The notes under the pieces: generated by a model | Told to the model about the DNA's origin: nothing | What the model saw: only the letters and a program-made list of their open reading frames with translations | Databases searched by the model: none | DNA from: Escallonia rubra | Taxonomy: Eukaryota; Streptophyta; Magnoliopsida; Escalloniales; Escalloniaceae | Reading direction: 5' to 3' | Length of the DNA stretch: 64,000 bases | NCBI GenBank assembly: GCA_033065855.1 | Contig: JAVXUO010002091.1 | Span: forward strand, 33,198-97,197 | Shown: piece after piece, positions 48,380-60,889 of the stretch | How the letters are laid out: the number at the start of each line of letters is the position of its first letter | Position numbering within the stretch: the first letter of the stretch is position 1 | Translations under genes and position numbers: made by a program

Positions 48380-50345
48380 GTGTGTTCCCAACCTATCTTG
48401 GTTCCACCCAAGGACCCACTAGGGGTCCCATTTTACACGAACACGTCGACACAGTCAACAGTTAATTTTTCAATGATTGAACCGGTCAAAGTGCGCACGC
48501 TCAAGTCGCGTACGTTTCGATCCGTATGCCTCATGCGCGACTTTGGCGCCAATTCTTTTACGTCAGCGTGACTCACGGTAGCACGCTCGTCACGCCGCGA
48601 CCACCAAACCATTTTTTACCCAAAATGTCGGCCGACGGCGCACCCGGGGACAAGGGGGTTGGCCTTGGCCTCCTTCATGGGGTCAGCCTTAGGCCTTCCC
48701 CAAGTTGCCTACTCTCATCGCGATGCCCATTTTCGCACGTTTCTCTTTATGTGCGCTTCGTACGCGACTTTGGCGCCTTGTTTATTATGTGGGCACGACT
48801 CACGGTAACACACTCGTCGCACCTCGACTACCCAACTCCTCGTTGTTCATCAAAATACCAAAACACCAACAGTCGGCGTGCCCTAATGCCTACTAAAGGG
48901 GGAGTGGCCTTGGCCAACCCCTAGGGTCAGCCTCGGCCTCTTCAAGGGGGGTCGGCCTCTGCCTTCCCCCAAGGTTTGGCTTTTGGCCTCCCCTTCCACA
49001 CCCACTTTTCTTCACGGGGTCTTGCGTCTCCGCGATGCCCACCACTGCTCGCACACCGACCTCGCGACATTTGTCACCCGCGGCCGCACACCGCCTCCGC
49101 GATGCCCGTCGCCCAAAGTCGTGCACTATCCCCGAGGGACCCTTCACCGACGGCCGCGTACCCTCACTCTCAATTTTGTCAATACTGGAGATCGCATGCA
49201 CACTTGGCTCATGCCCCGTCTCCGGGACACTCAACGGGCGCCCGTGCACCACTTTCATGACATGTGCCCCCGCACCAGGTATTGTCTCGTGACGGTTGTC
49301 GCCGCGCCCGTGCGCCATTTCCATGACATGCGCCACAATCGTGTCTCATGCCGTGGGCATCGCGCCCATGCGCCACAATCATGTTACATGCCTCCGGGCA
49401 CCACATTCATTCACCACACCATGCACCCCCACCATGGACGTGGAACATGCTTCAACCCACTCTCCGGAGTGTGTAGCATTTCGAGAGGCTCCGCTCGTAG
49501 TGCTTTGGCACGAGGACCCTTCGCAGCGGGATATGCTCGCTACCACAGAAGTTATCGCCGCCTGGGGTGACTATCATGACACTAGGCACGTATGAGTTGC
49601 GACCACGTCCACTCATATTATTGGTGATTATCAGCGCCCCCAAGACGATAACCCCTCGGTCACTCTGGGACGGGAGCAGGTTTTTGGCGGGCATCGCGCC
49701 TAGTCTGCCTGACAGTTGGTCACATGGGCCTCCCTCACCGCTGTCAGGTTCTCTACGCGTCTCTTGACGCACCTTTGTGGGATTCAATAAGGGCTTGGAC
49801 CGGTGGCTAGGGCAACAGACTTACTCTGATCATGCCGTCCCGGTGTGGTCAGTCTTCTCAGACATGTAGAACGACGCTGTGTGGAAGCAGGCAACGCGAA
49901 TTTGGGGAACCGGTAGTCCAACGGAGAACCGGCATTTTTGGACCCCCTAGTGACGTGTCACTCCTAGGGGACGACATGTGGCATTTTATGACACATGCAT
50001 GCCTTTGCCTATAAATAGTAGACTTTATGATTTATTCAAGGACTTTTTGTTCATTCTCACAAAAATCATTTTCTAACTCTAGAACTTGAGATCTCTTGGA
50101 TTCTAGAGAGAAACATAATTGGACATAATTGGACCGTAGTATTGGACCCTGAGTCGGACCTTGATTGGACTGTGGACTGCTGGCCCTGTTCGGCTCAGCC
50201 TTGTCTCCATAGCACTGTCATCCCTCGCGGCCTGTCTGGGAAGCCTTGCTCTGTGCCTTACTCCATCCTCACTGTCTCTCACTTTGTACATCTGGAAGCT
50301 AACTTGGACTGTATCATTTGTGGCATCTCCACGTAAGTATGAACC
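48380..50345 (+). mobile_element. GC-rich repeat, probable old LTR
   Basis: About 1.9 kb that is much richer in GC than its surroundings. It contains a tandem repeat of about 237 bp (GCGACTTTGGCGCC at 48537 and 48774). Towards the right end it has a TATA box (TATAAATAG, 50010-50018), then CTCTAGAACTTGAGATCTC, a layout typical of the U3-R-U5 part of a plant LTR. I could not place TG...CA ends or a target duplication, and no gag or pol reading frame follows, so a degraded solo LTR is the best guess. The many open frames on both strands come from the low frequency of stop codons in GC-rich DNA. Confidence 0.4.
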
Positions 50346-52130
50346 CACTTTCCTTGGCATCGATGTGTAAAAAAAAACCTCGTTGTCCTATCAAACACAA
50401 TTTCAGGTTTTGGTTTTCTATTTTTTTGAAAACTGAAATTCTACCAAACGTTCAACAAATTTTAAAACCGGTAAAAAAAAAAAAACCAAAACTCTTTTCA
50501 GTTTTCAAGAAAAAAAACTGACACTGTAAACTCTGTCAAACGCTACTGAAAACTCCAAAATGGAGTTTTCGAAAACTGCCTCATTTTGAAAACTAGTATA
50601 TGAAACTGAAGGGAAAAAAATAATTTAAACTGTCTATCAAATATCGATATTTTTTTTTAATTTTTTAAACTGAAAATAAGAATTGTTTCAAACGCTACCT
50701 TAATTCCCACCAAACCTCTTAATATATAAAAAGAGGTCGTTGGGTTCGATGGCAGCGCCCAGTTGTGGGGCTTAAAGCATAGCATTGAGCCATTGATGGA
50801 TCGACTTGAAAAGGTGTTCGTGGATCGTGGTGGTGGATAGTTGGTTTTTGAGGCTTCATAAGCCGTTTATTTTGTGAATATTTGTGTGTTCATTCCAGCA
50901 TTTATGTTGAAGTGCATGTCTTGGTGCAAAATTTATGTTCATGCAAGCTCTATAACTTGCAAATTAGTGACGTTTCTTGGTTATGTTTAGGTTCTCTTTA
51001 AGCATTTTAGATTAGACTGGCCTCAGGCTTAAAATACTTTGGCTGCTCGGGATTATGAATATAAGGACTTTAGCGTTTTAGACTTTTCTTGGTCTTGTGA
51101 ATATTTGATTTTATATATGTCTTTTTTCTATTTAGGCCTACAATGGAATAATGTTTGTTAAAGGGTAAGGCCTCAATGACCGATCGACTATGTACCCATT
51201 TGAAAGATCAATAAAATCAAGCATCACTTAAAAGAAGAAATATGGACAGGGGCTAAGCTTAAGCCGCCCCACAAAAAAAAAAAAAAAATTAAAGAAAAAA
51301 AGCTGGTTTAGTAAAATTGCAAATGCCTTCTCTAATACATGAGTACGGAACAAATTAAAATGGCTTTTTTTTAGTTAATCTCTCAGCTATGAATTAAAGT
51401 TAAAAGTGTCTATTTTCACATTTCTGTACGGTTCTATTTTAACGCTAAAATATTGTATTAAAATAAATATATTTTATCGATAATAAAGTGTGAAAAAATA
51501 AAATAGAGCGTACCCCAGGAGAAAACTTTTGCTATTAAGAAGATTTCTACAGCTCCTGTATAACGATAATTAATGATCGCTAAATATTTTAGTAATTTTT
51601 ATTCAGTGACGTTAGAAAAGTACTGTTAAAAAATGTCGCTGAAAGTGATATCAGAAAAATTATTGCAAATATTTATCGACCATTAATTGTCGTTATAAAA
51701 GACGTTGAAGAATCTTCTTACAATTTGAACAACATCAAAAAAAATTCTTTACGTGAGAATGCAATTATCACTTCATAAAAAATATTAATTTTTAAAAATG
51801 AACAAATTTTGACTGCTATTCGAATCGTAGAAATCTTCTTTCAACCCGTATATAGTGACAATTAATAATTTTAAATATTTTTAGTAACTTTTCTACTAAC
51901 CCCTTTAACGATAATTATTAACAGTATTTTTTAACGTCATTAAATAAAAAATATTAAAAATATATAACAATTATTAATTGTCGCTGCAGAGAGAGTATGA
52001 AGAATATTCTTTGGAGACTGAGGTAACAATTTTTTTTTTAATCATGGTTAATGGTTATCAAACCAAACAAAATACTGTCAGAGTGAAACCCCCAAAGTAG
52101 CCCTGTAGGCTCTATTCCCAAGGACCACCT
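50346..52130. other. Intergenic, nothing firm
   Basis: 50400-50710 has repeated AAACTGAAA/TCAAACG(C/T)T(A/T)C motifs like those at MITE ends, but no element boundaries. The rest is AT-rich with poly-A runs near 51271 and no gene. Confidence 0.4.
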
Positions 52131-53336
52131 CCCCCCCTCCCTGCTCTGTCTACTCCTGTCTAGTCTTCTGCAAAAACTGCTCTGTTAAAGAAAGAGCAGA
52201 CACAACAAAATCTGAACAACATTTCACATCCAGTGCACACCTCTCGCACAGGTCTATTACTGTGTGTTTGTGTGTGTGTGACACTGTGTGTGAGATGGCG
52301 TGTCAATCACCCCTCAGCATTAATGGCATTTACTTCTTTGCCACTTACCCTCCCGTGTACCAGCTTCACTACACCCTGCTCTTCAAAGCTCAACCACCAA
52401 GACAGTAGTAGACATAGACATAGTACTAGAAGCCTCTGTTTTAGGGTCTTCTTTCTTTAATCTTCCGTTTTCTTCGCTCTGTTTTTGTCGAAACTTTGTG
52501 GGTTTCGAAGACCGTTGTCTTCCTGTTCTTGAATTCTTGCTTTGACGGTACGTTTTGGGTTCAGTTTTTCAAATTTGTCGTTTATCCTTGTTTGGTTTTT
52601 TGTTCTCTGTGTATTCATTTATTTTATGGTTTACTTTGAAACTGAAAGATTCCCTCTGTGGAAAATCTATCTTTTATTCTCTCTCTCTCTCTATACTCTC
52701 TACACAGACACACTCACAGTCTCACCCCATTAGTTTGTACTGAATGTGAAGGCATGTTTGGATAAATGTGCTCATTGTATGTGTCTCTCTGTTTGTGTTT
52801 GTGTGTGTGTGTAAATGATGCTTCGTTTCTGTGTTTTACTATTGTGCTACAGGGTCAAAGAAAGGTGTTTCTAAACTTTTCAACTGTGGGTCTGGTGTTG
52901 AAAGGTATTGCAGTTTGCTCTTTTTGTATGTGTTATGTTCTTGTACCTTGCACATGGTTATCCTATTTTCGTAAGAATCAGTAGTATTCCTGTTAGAACC
53001 GGGGAAAGCTGTGCCATGTAATTTTTTCTTTTATATTTAAAAAATGTTCAAAGGTGATAGTAATGTATTGAAGTTTTATGGGTGTTGGGGTGGGGGAACG
53101 GTATTGATATTTAAGAGTAAAATTTCCTGGAGGGTTTTTTCATAGTTTACGGAAAACCCACCAAAATGAATCTTGGGGGTTTTGGGAGCTCTGACGAGAG
53201 AATTACTCAACATTGGTTTGGCTTTTTGATAGCTGTTTTTGGTGATCTTGTTCACTGTGTGCAGCTTCAGGTTGACACCACATATGGGTTCTAATATGGA
53301 AATTGTTTAGTCCTATAAGTGATCTACCTTGAAGAG
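52131..53336 (+). promoter_or_regulatory. Promoter-proximal region and probable spliced 5' leader of STIL2
   Basis: A CT-rich patch (52131-52175) of the kind found at plant core promoters precedes (GT)n and CT-rich tracts. Two plausible leader introns can be read: donor at 52548 (ACG then GTACGT) to acceptor before 52853 (GCTACAG), and donor at 52905 to acceptor before 53265 (GTGTGCAG). The first ATG in the last leader exon that opens the main frame is at 53337. Leader exons are inferred from splice consensus alone. Confidence 0.45.
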
Positions 53337-56300
53337 ATGGATGAGCGGCGACATTCGGTTGATATTCCCCTCTCGAAAACACTGGTAGCTCTTAGGAGGG
53401 TGAGGTCACTTAGGGATCCATCCACCAACTCTATGAGCAAATTATCTGCTTTTGTTGATAATTGGAATTGGGAAACAAACTCAACTAATGGAATAACGCT
53501 CGGATTTGTAAACGGTTTCAAAGATGGTGGCATTGACGAAAATGATGCTATGAGATCGAAAGATCTAGGCTATTATGAACAAAAGGGGGAACATGTTGAT
53601 GATTCTGAGATGAATTACAATCTTTCAAAGAGACGCAGCTCTATGTTAGTCTCTGGTGATAATTCTGGTTGGGCTGGCTTCGTCCCCGCTAAGACTGTAC
53701 AGGCTGAAGAGGATAATTTAAGTCGACCAGATCAGGATATAGGTTGTGAGAACAAATCCATTTGCGGGAGATATTGTAGTGATTACTGGGCAAAAGGATT
53801 GGACTTGAATTGCACAACACCTAGTGATCATTTAGAGGGGGCGGGTTCATGTAATGAACCAGTTGAAGAATCACTGCAGGCGGAAAGACTAGATCATACT
53901 GCATCAAAGCGGAAGTCGCGATATAAAAAACAGATTAGATCATCTAGAGTTGCAGCAGGTGATGTTATGAGCCGTACAAGCAGTCCATGCTTATCCATAA
54001 GTGATGCTCCACTTGAAGGGTCAAGCTGTGGCACTTCATTCTATGGAAACACAGATGTTGATGTTGTAAATTTGAATCAAAGTGGATGTGGTATAAGCTG
54101 CTGCTGGTCAAAAACACCTAGATTCAGAGAATCATATCTTGCTTCTGATGTAGAAGACCAACGTCTCTTATCAGGGGAAGTAGGTATGATGCATATGTCT
54201 GAACAGAGAAGCATCTGGAAGCACATGGATAATGAAGTTACTCCATATTTAGACAGCCCTCTGAGTCTCAGCCATAAATACAGGCCAAAATCTTTCAGTG
54301 AATTGGTGGGACAAAATGTGGTGGCAAGGTCTCTTTTGAATGCCATCTTAAATGGGAGGATAACTCCCTTTTATTTTTTTCATGGTCCCCGTGGTACTGG
54401 TAAGACATCTGCATCAAGGATTTTTGCTGCTGCATTGAATTGTCTTTCGCACAAGGAAAACAGGCCATGTGGTCTGTGCCAATATTGCATAGCATTTTTC
54501 TCTGGAAGAAGCAAAGATGTAAAGGAAGTGGACTCAGTGGGAATCAATCGGGCGGAAAGGGTTAGACATTTAGTCAAGAATGCTATGGCTCATTCAGTTT
54601 CCTCACGGTTTAAGGTTTTCATCGTTGATGAATGCCACTTATTGCGAGGGGAGACATGGACAACTCTTTTGAAAAACATTGAGGAGCTCCCTCGTCATGT
54701 TGTCTTTATAATGATTACTCCAGATCTGGACAAAGTGCCACGTAGTGCAGTATCAAGGTCCCAAAGATACCATTTTCCAAAGATCAAGGAAGCTGATACA
54801 TCAAATAGATTACGTAAAATTTGCACCGAAGAAAGAATTGACCATGATCAGGTTGCTTTAGATTTCATTGCTACCAAATCAAATGGCTCACTTAGGGATG
54901 CAGAAATGATGCTTGAGCAGCTGAGCTTACTGGGAAAACGAATTACTTTGCCACTGGTCTATGAACTAGTGAGTGTTGCATTAGTTTTATCATTAACCCG
55001 ACTGCATATCCGTGCAAGATTTAATTTTGTTTCCATTTTGCAGATTGGTGTTGTTTCTGATGAAGAATTGCTTGATTTACTTGATCTGGCCTTATCATCT
55101 GACACTTCAAATACAGTTAGAAGGGCTAGGGAGCTGATGAGAACAAGGATTGATCCTATGCAACTTATATCACAACTAGCGAATCTTATAATGGATACTC
55201 TTGCTGGACAATGTCCAGATGGTGCTTCTGGGATTAAGAGAAAGTTTTATGAAAGGCATGCTTGTAAGTAAAATAATAGCAAATTTATATCGTCATTGTA
55301 CTTCAAAAGTTAGACCGTATGATGCCCTTATTTCTCCTTAGAAATATGTGCATGCAACTCTAGTAAGTCGATCATCTTCTAAATGATCTATAACCTACTC
55401 TTTTGTGGTGATGATCTTGAAAATTGTACCTTGCGAGCCTTTGGAAGTTGACAATTGATAGATGATTTTTGGCTCCAGAGCATGTGTACTAAACTCATAA
55501 TGCTATTTGGAAAACTCAGTACTACATTATATTGGCATCCCCAGGCTCATAACAGAGTCACATTTTTGTATTCGATGCTTGATGCTGCCTATCTTACTAA
55601 AAGACTAGCTACTACATTAGGTATTACAGGTGTTCCCTGAGCTCGTAGTTCTAAGGACCTTGTGTTCTTTATATGTTCTATTGGAAAATATCCAGTTGGC
55701 TAATGGTGATCTTTCTCATGGCCAAGTATATACTAATATACTTGTGGATGCTTATGGTCTAGCTCGAGCGGTCAATGTCATATGATGACAATTGCAAATA
55801 TGCTTAAGAAACATCTTTAAGTATGTTAGGCAGAATATGAGCAAACATGATTCATGTCAAAACTTACCAGTTATCTCTGTCAAAATTTCTTTGGCAAGGC
55901 TGTAAAACGAGCTGAACTTCTCATTTCTCATCTTGCTTAGGGATCTTTTGAGATCGACATGTGTACTGAGGCAAACTTGAAAAATATTTTAAAGCTCGAC
56001 AATTTATTGATATGGCATTAACTGGTTTGAAATCTATTTACTCGTTAGCGACTTGAACTTCGTGAACAACGCAAGCTAATTGAGCACTCATACTTGCTCA
56101 AGTTTGGATCTACTTAATTAGCCAAAATTAGACATGATTAGGTTGAGTTTTTTCTTCCCTATTTTTTTAATCACGGTTGCGCTTGGCAGTTAAGGCTAAC
56201 TCCAAAATCCTCCTAGGTTGTGATATCCTACATTTGAAGATGGATAATATCAGATTGGCCTTATAAGACACTGCCAAGGATCTCATAAGTACTTACATGG

Positions 56301-59300
56301 TAGGCCCTTTTGAGGGCTGTGGGGCCATTAGTGGTGAGCACGGTTCGGTTTGGTTCGGTTTAGGGGTCAAACCGTAAATCGAACCATTACCCCTCGGTTT
56401 AGAAAATTGTGAACTGAACCAAACCAAACACCATCGGTTTGGACGGTTCGGGTTGGTCGGTTTAAATGGTCTGGCTTAGTCGGTTTGGATCTGTTTGCGC
56501 CCATTTTAAGACGTTCTTTTGCACACTACTATTGGATCTAACAATAATTAAAAATTGAAGTTATGTTTTTTATAAATTGTATATAATCTTGTTACATTCG
56601 ATTTGTATGTGCTCATTGATGTATGAGAGAGAATGAGTTAATATAGAATAGATATTGGTTATGAAATTTTGGTGTTATAATTGTTCTCATTATTTTTATT
56701 TCTTTTGACTTTCAAGATTTGTTTATATGGATTTCTTTAGTACCATATATGTGAAATTATTAATGAATTTTACTAAAAATGGATTAACATATCATAGGAC
56801 GGTTCGGTTCTGTTTGTAATCGGTTTAAAAAATGTGAACCATGAACAAAACAGAACCAATGTCGGTTTGAAAAATGTGAAACCGAACCGTTAAGATCTTT
56901 AGACGGTTCGGATTGGTTCGGTTCGAAAGTTTCGGGTCGGTTTGAACGGTTTGGTGCTCATTTCTAGGGGCCACGGACTAGGGCCCTTGCACAGTCTGAT
57001 TTGGTTCTTCGAATTTCTAGGTCAGGACAAGGGCAAATATGGTGGAGTGGAGAAGACAAACTCGAGAGGTGCCACTCAGAAGAATGAACTTGTTGCACGG
57101 ACCATATTCATTTTCTTAACCACGTGTCATGGCAGATCCCTACTTTGTATGTCAATGGAGTATATTTTTTTGTTGTACAAGATTATCTATCAAAAAATTG
57201 CAGCAGACAACATGCTGTAGATAAGACCTTAACAAGTAAATAGAAGATGAAAGATGTAAGGAAACTCTGGGACATTAATCATCTGATGTGAGTATTCTTA
57301 TAAGACTTGTCTACCGTACCCATGAACTACTAGTTGACAATATATACATTTGAAGGTTATATTGCATGCCATTATTTGGACTCGTTGGAGTAACTCTTTG
57401 GTGCGGAGGCCCCAACTCTTCATCCTCGGCGACAACTAATGGGGGTTTGCCATCTACGAAGAGTGCATACAAATGAGCCCGGGTGTAGACATTGGTGCAT
57501 AAAATGTCTGGGTGCGGTCCCCCCTTTGCTTAGGTGGCGTGTCCCTCTTTTTGGCCCCAAGGATAACGTGTTGGGGCCTCCTCTCCTAATATTACCTGCT
57601 CAAAAGCCTTGTTTGATTAGCTCAGACACCAAGTCTAAGTCCCCTACGTAGTAGTTGACTTTTTTGTTTTTTATCATTCCTCCTTTACTCCTGTTGGGTG
57701 TGCGTTTGGGTTGGGTGGTGGGTATTGAGGAGGCTGTGGTGTGGTAAAGTAGGAGGTACGTACTGCTAGCTACGGCACGGGTTCATGCTATGAGATACTG
57801 CTGATCCATCAAGGAATGTCAGACATCAAGGTTGAGTGCTATGTCTTGATCTAGAGTTTCAAAAGCTATCCTCAATAATTGGATAAAATATTTGCAAAGT
57901 GCTGCTGCCCATGGGAACATTATGTTAAATTTCGTCCATAAGTTATGTAGTATTGCTTATCAAGAAAAAGTACTGTAGTATTTTCCGTTTGCTCTCTGTT
58001 CCCTTTTACCTAAAGTTTGGTATTTTTGTCGCTTAGCTGAAGGAGACATGCGGCAACTTAGTCATGCACTGAGAATACTTTCCGAAACTGAGAAACAGTT
58101 GCGGACGTCTAAGAATCAGACTACGTGGCTCACTGTAGCTCTTTTGCAGTTGAGCTCTGTGGGTTCTTCTACCTCAGATGCAAATGATTCGAGATTCTGT
58201 CTAAGAGAAGCAACCCCAAGAGGTGAGGGATTTTAAATTCCGCTAGCTCATGAATTGTTTTCTTCATTTGTCTCAGAAGATTTAATCGGTTGATCTTTGT
58301 TCAGAAAGTTCGATATGGGGGCAGCAATTAGTTCTTTGTTTTTTAATACAGGTGGCGACTTTTTAAGTACATCATCAACTGCTGAAAGTTTGAAGCATCT
58401 TGTCAGTTGTGCATGTGGCGACAGTGATCCGTGCAAATTAGGGATAGAGAATGATGAGGGCACATTGGAATCTATATGGAGAGGAGCTATAGAGTTATGT
58501 GGCTCCAACTCACTTAAAAATTTCCTTCGCAAGAAGGGGAGCTTGGCTTCAGTTTGTTTCAGCCAAGGTACACAGGCCTAATGAAAATTGAAATCTTCCC
58601 CCCCCCCTCAAAGCACCATCTCCTCCTCCTCATAAACAAGTACATGAATGCTGTAGCTACTATATATAGTTCAATTGATCACATGGCCATGTCAGCTGAT
58701 ACTTTAGATTACTTATCAGGCATTTGGGTGTTCTTTTTCTTTTTAATTTTGTGATCTTGGTTTTGTTTGTGTGTTTTTTCCCTTCACATATGTGCAATTG
58801 GTTTTCCTCATGTCCAACGGGAATGTGTTGTCCCTTCCAAGGGGCACGCCTCAATGCACAAGGCTCATTCACTTTATGTAGTGTATAAACTCAAAATCAA
58901 CTTTCTTCCTACGTGAGCCATCTGAGAGACTTGCAATCTTCTCAGGAATATGGTTCAAGTTTCTTGAACTTGATCTTTTGAAATAAAGCATCAAACTAGC
59001 CAATCAAAGAGATACTTTGAAGACCCTACGTTGTACTGGATGGCTTTGTTTTATCATAATGGATCCATTAAAATGCAAGAGCAAAAGAATGAGCCCGTCT
59101 TATTTTAGGAGACAGCTTAACTGGCCCTAAGTTCTTCATTAATGAATGGCCATGTCATTTCCTACTAGCCACTGCAATAATATCCACCATCTCATTAATG
59201 GATTTAAATTATCTCAGGTCTCGCAGTAGTTGATTTGGAGTTTTATCACTCTGACTATGTATCAAAGGCTGAGAAGTCACAGGAATCAATAGCTAACGCA

Positions 59301-60889
59301 CTACAGTCGATGTTGGGTTGTAATGTTGAGATAAGGATCAATCTTGTACGTGGTTCTTCCATGACAAAGTATGCCAAATTGAAGAAGCCATCTTTCAGCT
59401 TGTTCAGCTGTTCTCGTTGGATGCGACATGACTCCCCCACTGAACGTGGAAGTAATCCATCAGAAAATCATGTTGCCTCTGAAAAGCCCTTGATAAGGGA
59501 GAAATCCAGTGAAACCCGTTCCTCTGGTTGCGGGTCACCACGTTCACATATTTGTTGTCACACAAAAGAAGCAGCGAGGACGACAAGAAATAGTGATGCA
59601 AATGCAGCAAATGTTGGGATGGCTGCGCCCCACAGGTTAATACCAGGTAGCACACCAAAGCAGCATGGTTTGAATGTTGATTCTTCTAGAGAGAGATGTG
59701 GATGCCGGGCTATATCTGCTCAAGAGCCAGAGGAACAGCCAAGCTGTTTCTCTAGACCCATGAAAATTCACAAGTTGCAATCAGAGACCTCTATGATTAC
59801 CCGTTCAGCCCAGAACAACCTTGAGCTGTCTATCCCGGGCAGAAGATCTTCTGAAAAACTTTTATCTTGCGGTGAAGGTTATACTTTCTGCTGCAGTTGT
59901 AACTATTACCATAGCTGTGCTGGAGGTGAGGACAGGTGAGATCTGTACAATCTCTTCTCATTGGTTTACTTTCTCATTTTGTGAAGTATGTCGTCATGGA
60001 TATTTGCTGTAGTCAATTAAGAAAAATGATCCATGGCTATCAGAAGTATTAAGATTATCAAAAGTTCTTACTGTTTGCTCTTTTTAGATTGTTAACTTTT
60101 CTAATGACGTTCTCAGTGAGACGAAATTGCTCCTTTAGTTGGCTGATGAATCAGGAAATCAGGGTTTTCTTCTACTCTACATCCTGGTTCTTCCATGGAA
60201 TGTATAATTTCTATAACCTTCAGCGCATATCTTACATTTCACCTGGCATGTCAATTGCACAACAAATATGTCATGTGACTGATGTATGGACCTCAGAACA
60301 TACGGCTGTCAGTATAAAGTACTGTTGTGTCATCTCAGATCAATCCGTGTGTTTTACTTTTTCTTTCGGAAGAATAGTTAGTAAGCTTCTAGTTTAGCCT
60401 GTAAACATCTATCATTATCCCAATTGTGATCTCAAATTATAGTTAAAGACAAGTCCATGTCCTTGTTCAAGTGACATTCACCAGTTCATAACGTATAACG
60501 CAAGCACTTTCTTGTAAAACTCCATCTGCTTTAGTTAGTACTTTCAGTTGTGCCTCGTGTTATAAGCATACTTGGGAAGTAGAGATTGATGTACCTGAAA
60601 ACTGCAAATCTTGCTGTTGTTTCTGTTGAGAAAGTAATTTATGAGGAATGACCCTGATCTTGCTTTTGCTAGCATCTGAAGATCTGGTACTTTTTCACTA
60701 CGATATTTCAATATCAATCCTCTAAACTTGGCAAATGCCAGTTATGTTTCAAGAGTGTGTATTGATGTTAATTTTTGCAGAGTATATATTTATTTATTTA
60801 TTTTCCTGTTAAGGAAACAACGGAAGGGCCCGAAAGTGCACTGCTGGAGAACTCCTACGTTCCCCTTCAAGAAGGTAACAATGGGGTAA
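53337..60889 (+). CDS. STIL2: STICHEL-like protein, DnaX-type AAA+ ATPase
   Basis: Six exons join in frame: 53337-54968, 55044-55263, 58037-58222, 58352-58567, 59218-59935 and 60814-60889, giving 1015 aa. The N-terminus MDERRHSVDIPLSKTLVALR is a plant STICHEL-family signature. The DnaX-like clamp-loader module starts near 313 (HKYRPKSFSELVGQ), with Walker A GPRGTGKTS (350-358), a four-cysteine zinc site (C369, C378, C381, C384), Walker B VFIVDECH (427-434) and SRSQ. After it come a helical SETEKQLR...TTWLTVALLQL segment and a basic CWRTPTFPF tail. STICHEL controls trichome branching in Arabidopsis and is not a replication factor; STICHEL-like 2 is less studied. The first intron (75 bp) is stop-free. 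Other family members could fit; the start and neighbour favour STIL2. Confidence 0.9.
55264..58036 (+). other. Large second intron of STIL2
   Basis: 2773 bp between GTAAGTAAAA and CGCTTAG. It contains the hAT-like element at 56329-56966 and a GC-richer stretch near 57370-57650. The open frames at 55455-55640, 56942-57220 and 57439-57651 lie inside it, show no known domain, and are best left uncalled. Confidence 0.75.
56329..56966. mobile_element. hAT-like element inside STIL2 intron 2
   Basis: 638 bp starting TAGTGGTGAGCAC and ending GTGCTCATTTCTA, inverted ends sharing TAG...TGAGCAC. The 8-bp flanks are GGGGCCAT (56321-56328) and GGGGCCAC (56967-56974), one mismatch. Inside both ends lie dense GGTTCGGTTT/AACCGAACC arms that pair. 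It has no transposase. Confidence 0.8.

Noticed and set aside
48893-49787. Several frames of 94-195 codons on both strands
   Set aside because: High GC content suppresses stops in all frames; no domain, start context or codon preference singles one out.
54969-55043. 25 extra residues in the STICHEL-like protein
   Set aside because: As constitutive coding sequence: strong GT and AG signals flank it and the residues do not fit the family, so it is treated as an intron in the model.
55264-55271. Stop codon TAA ending the first long STICHEL-like frame
   Set aside because: The frame reads into intron 2: the CTTGTAAGTA sequence is a strong donor, and family sequence resumes in frame at 58037.
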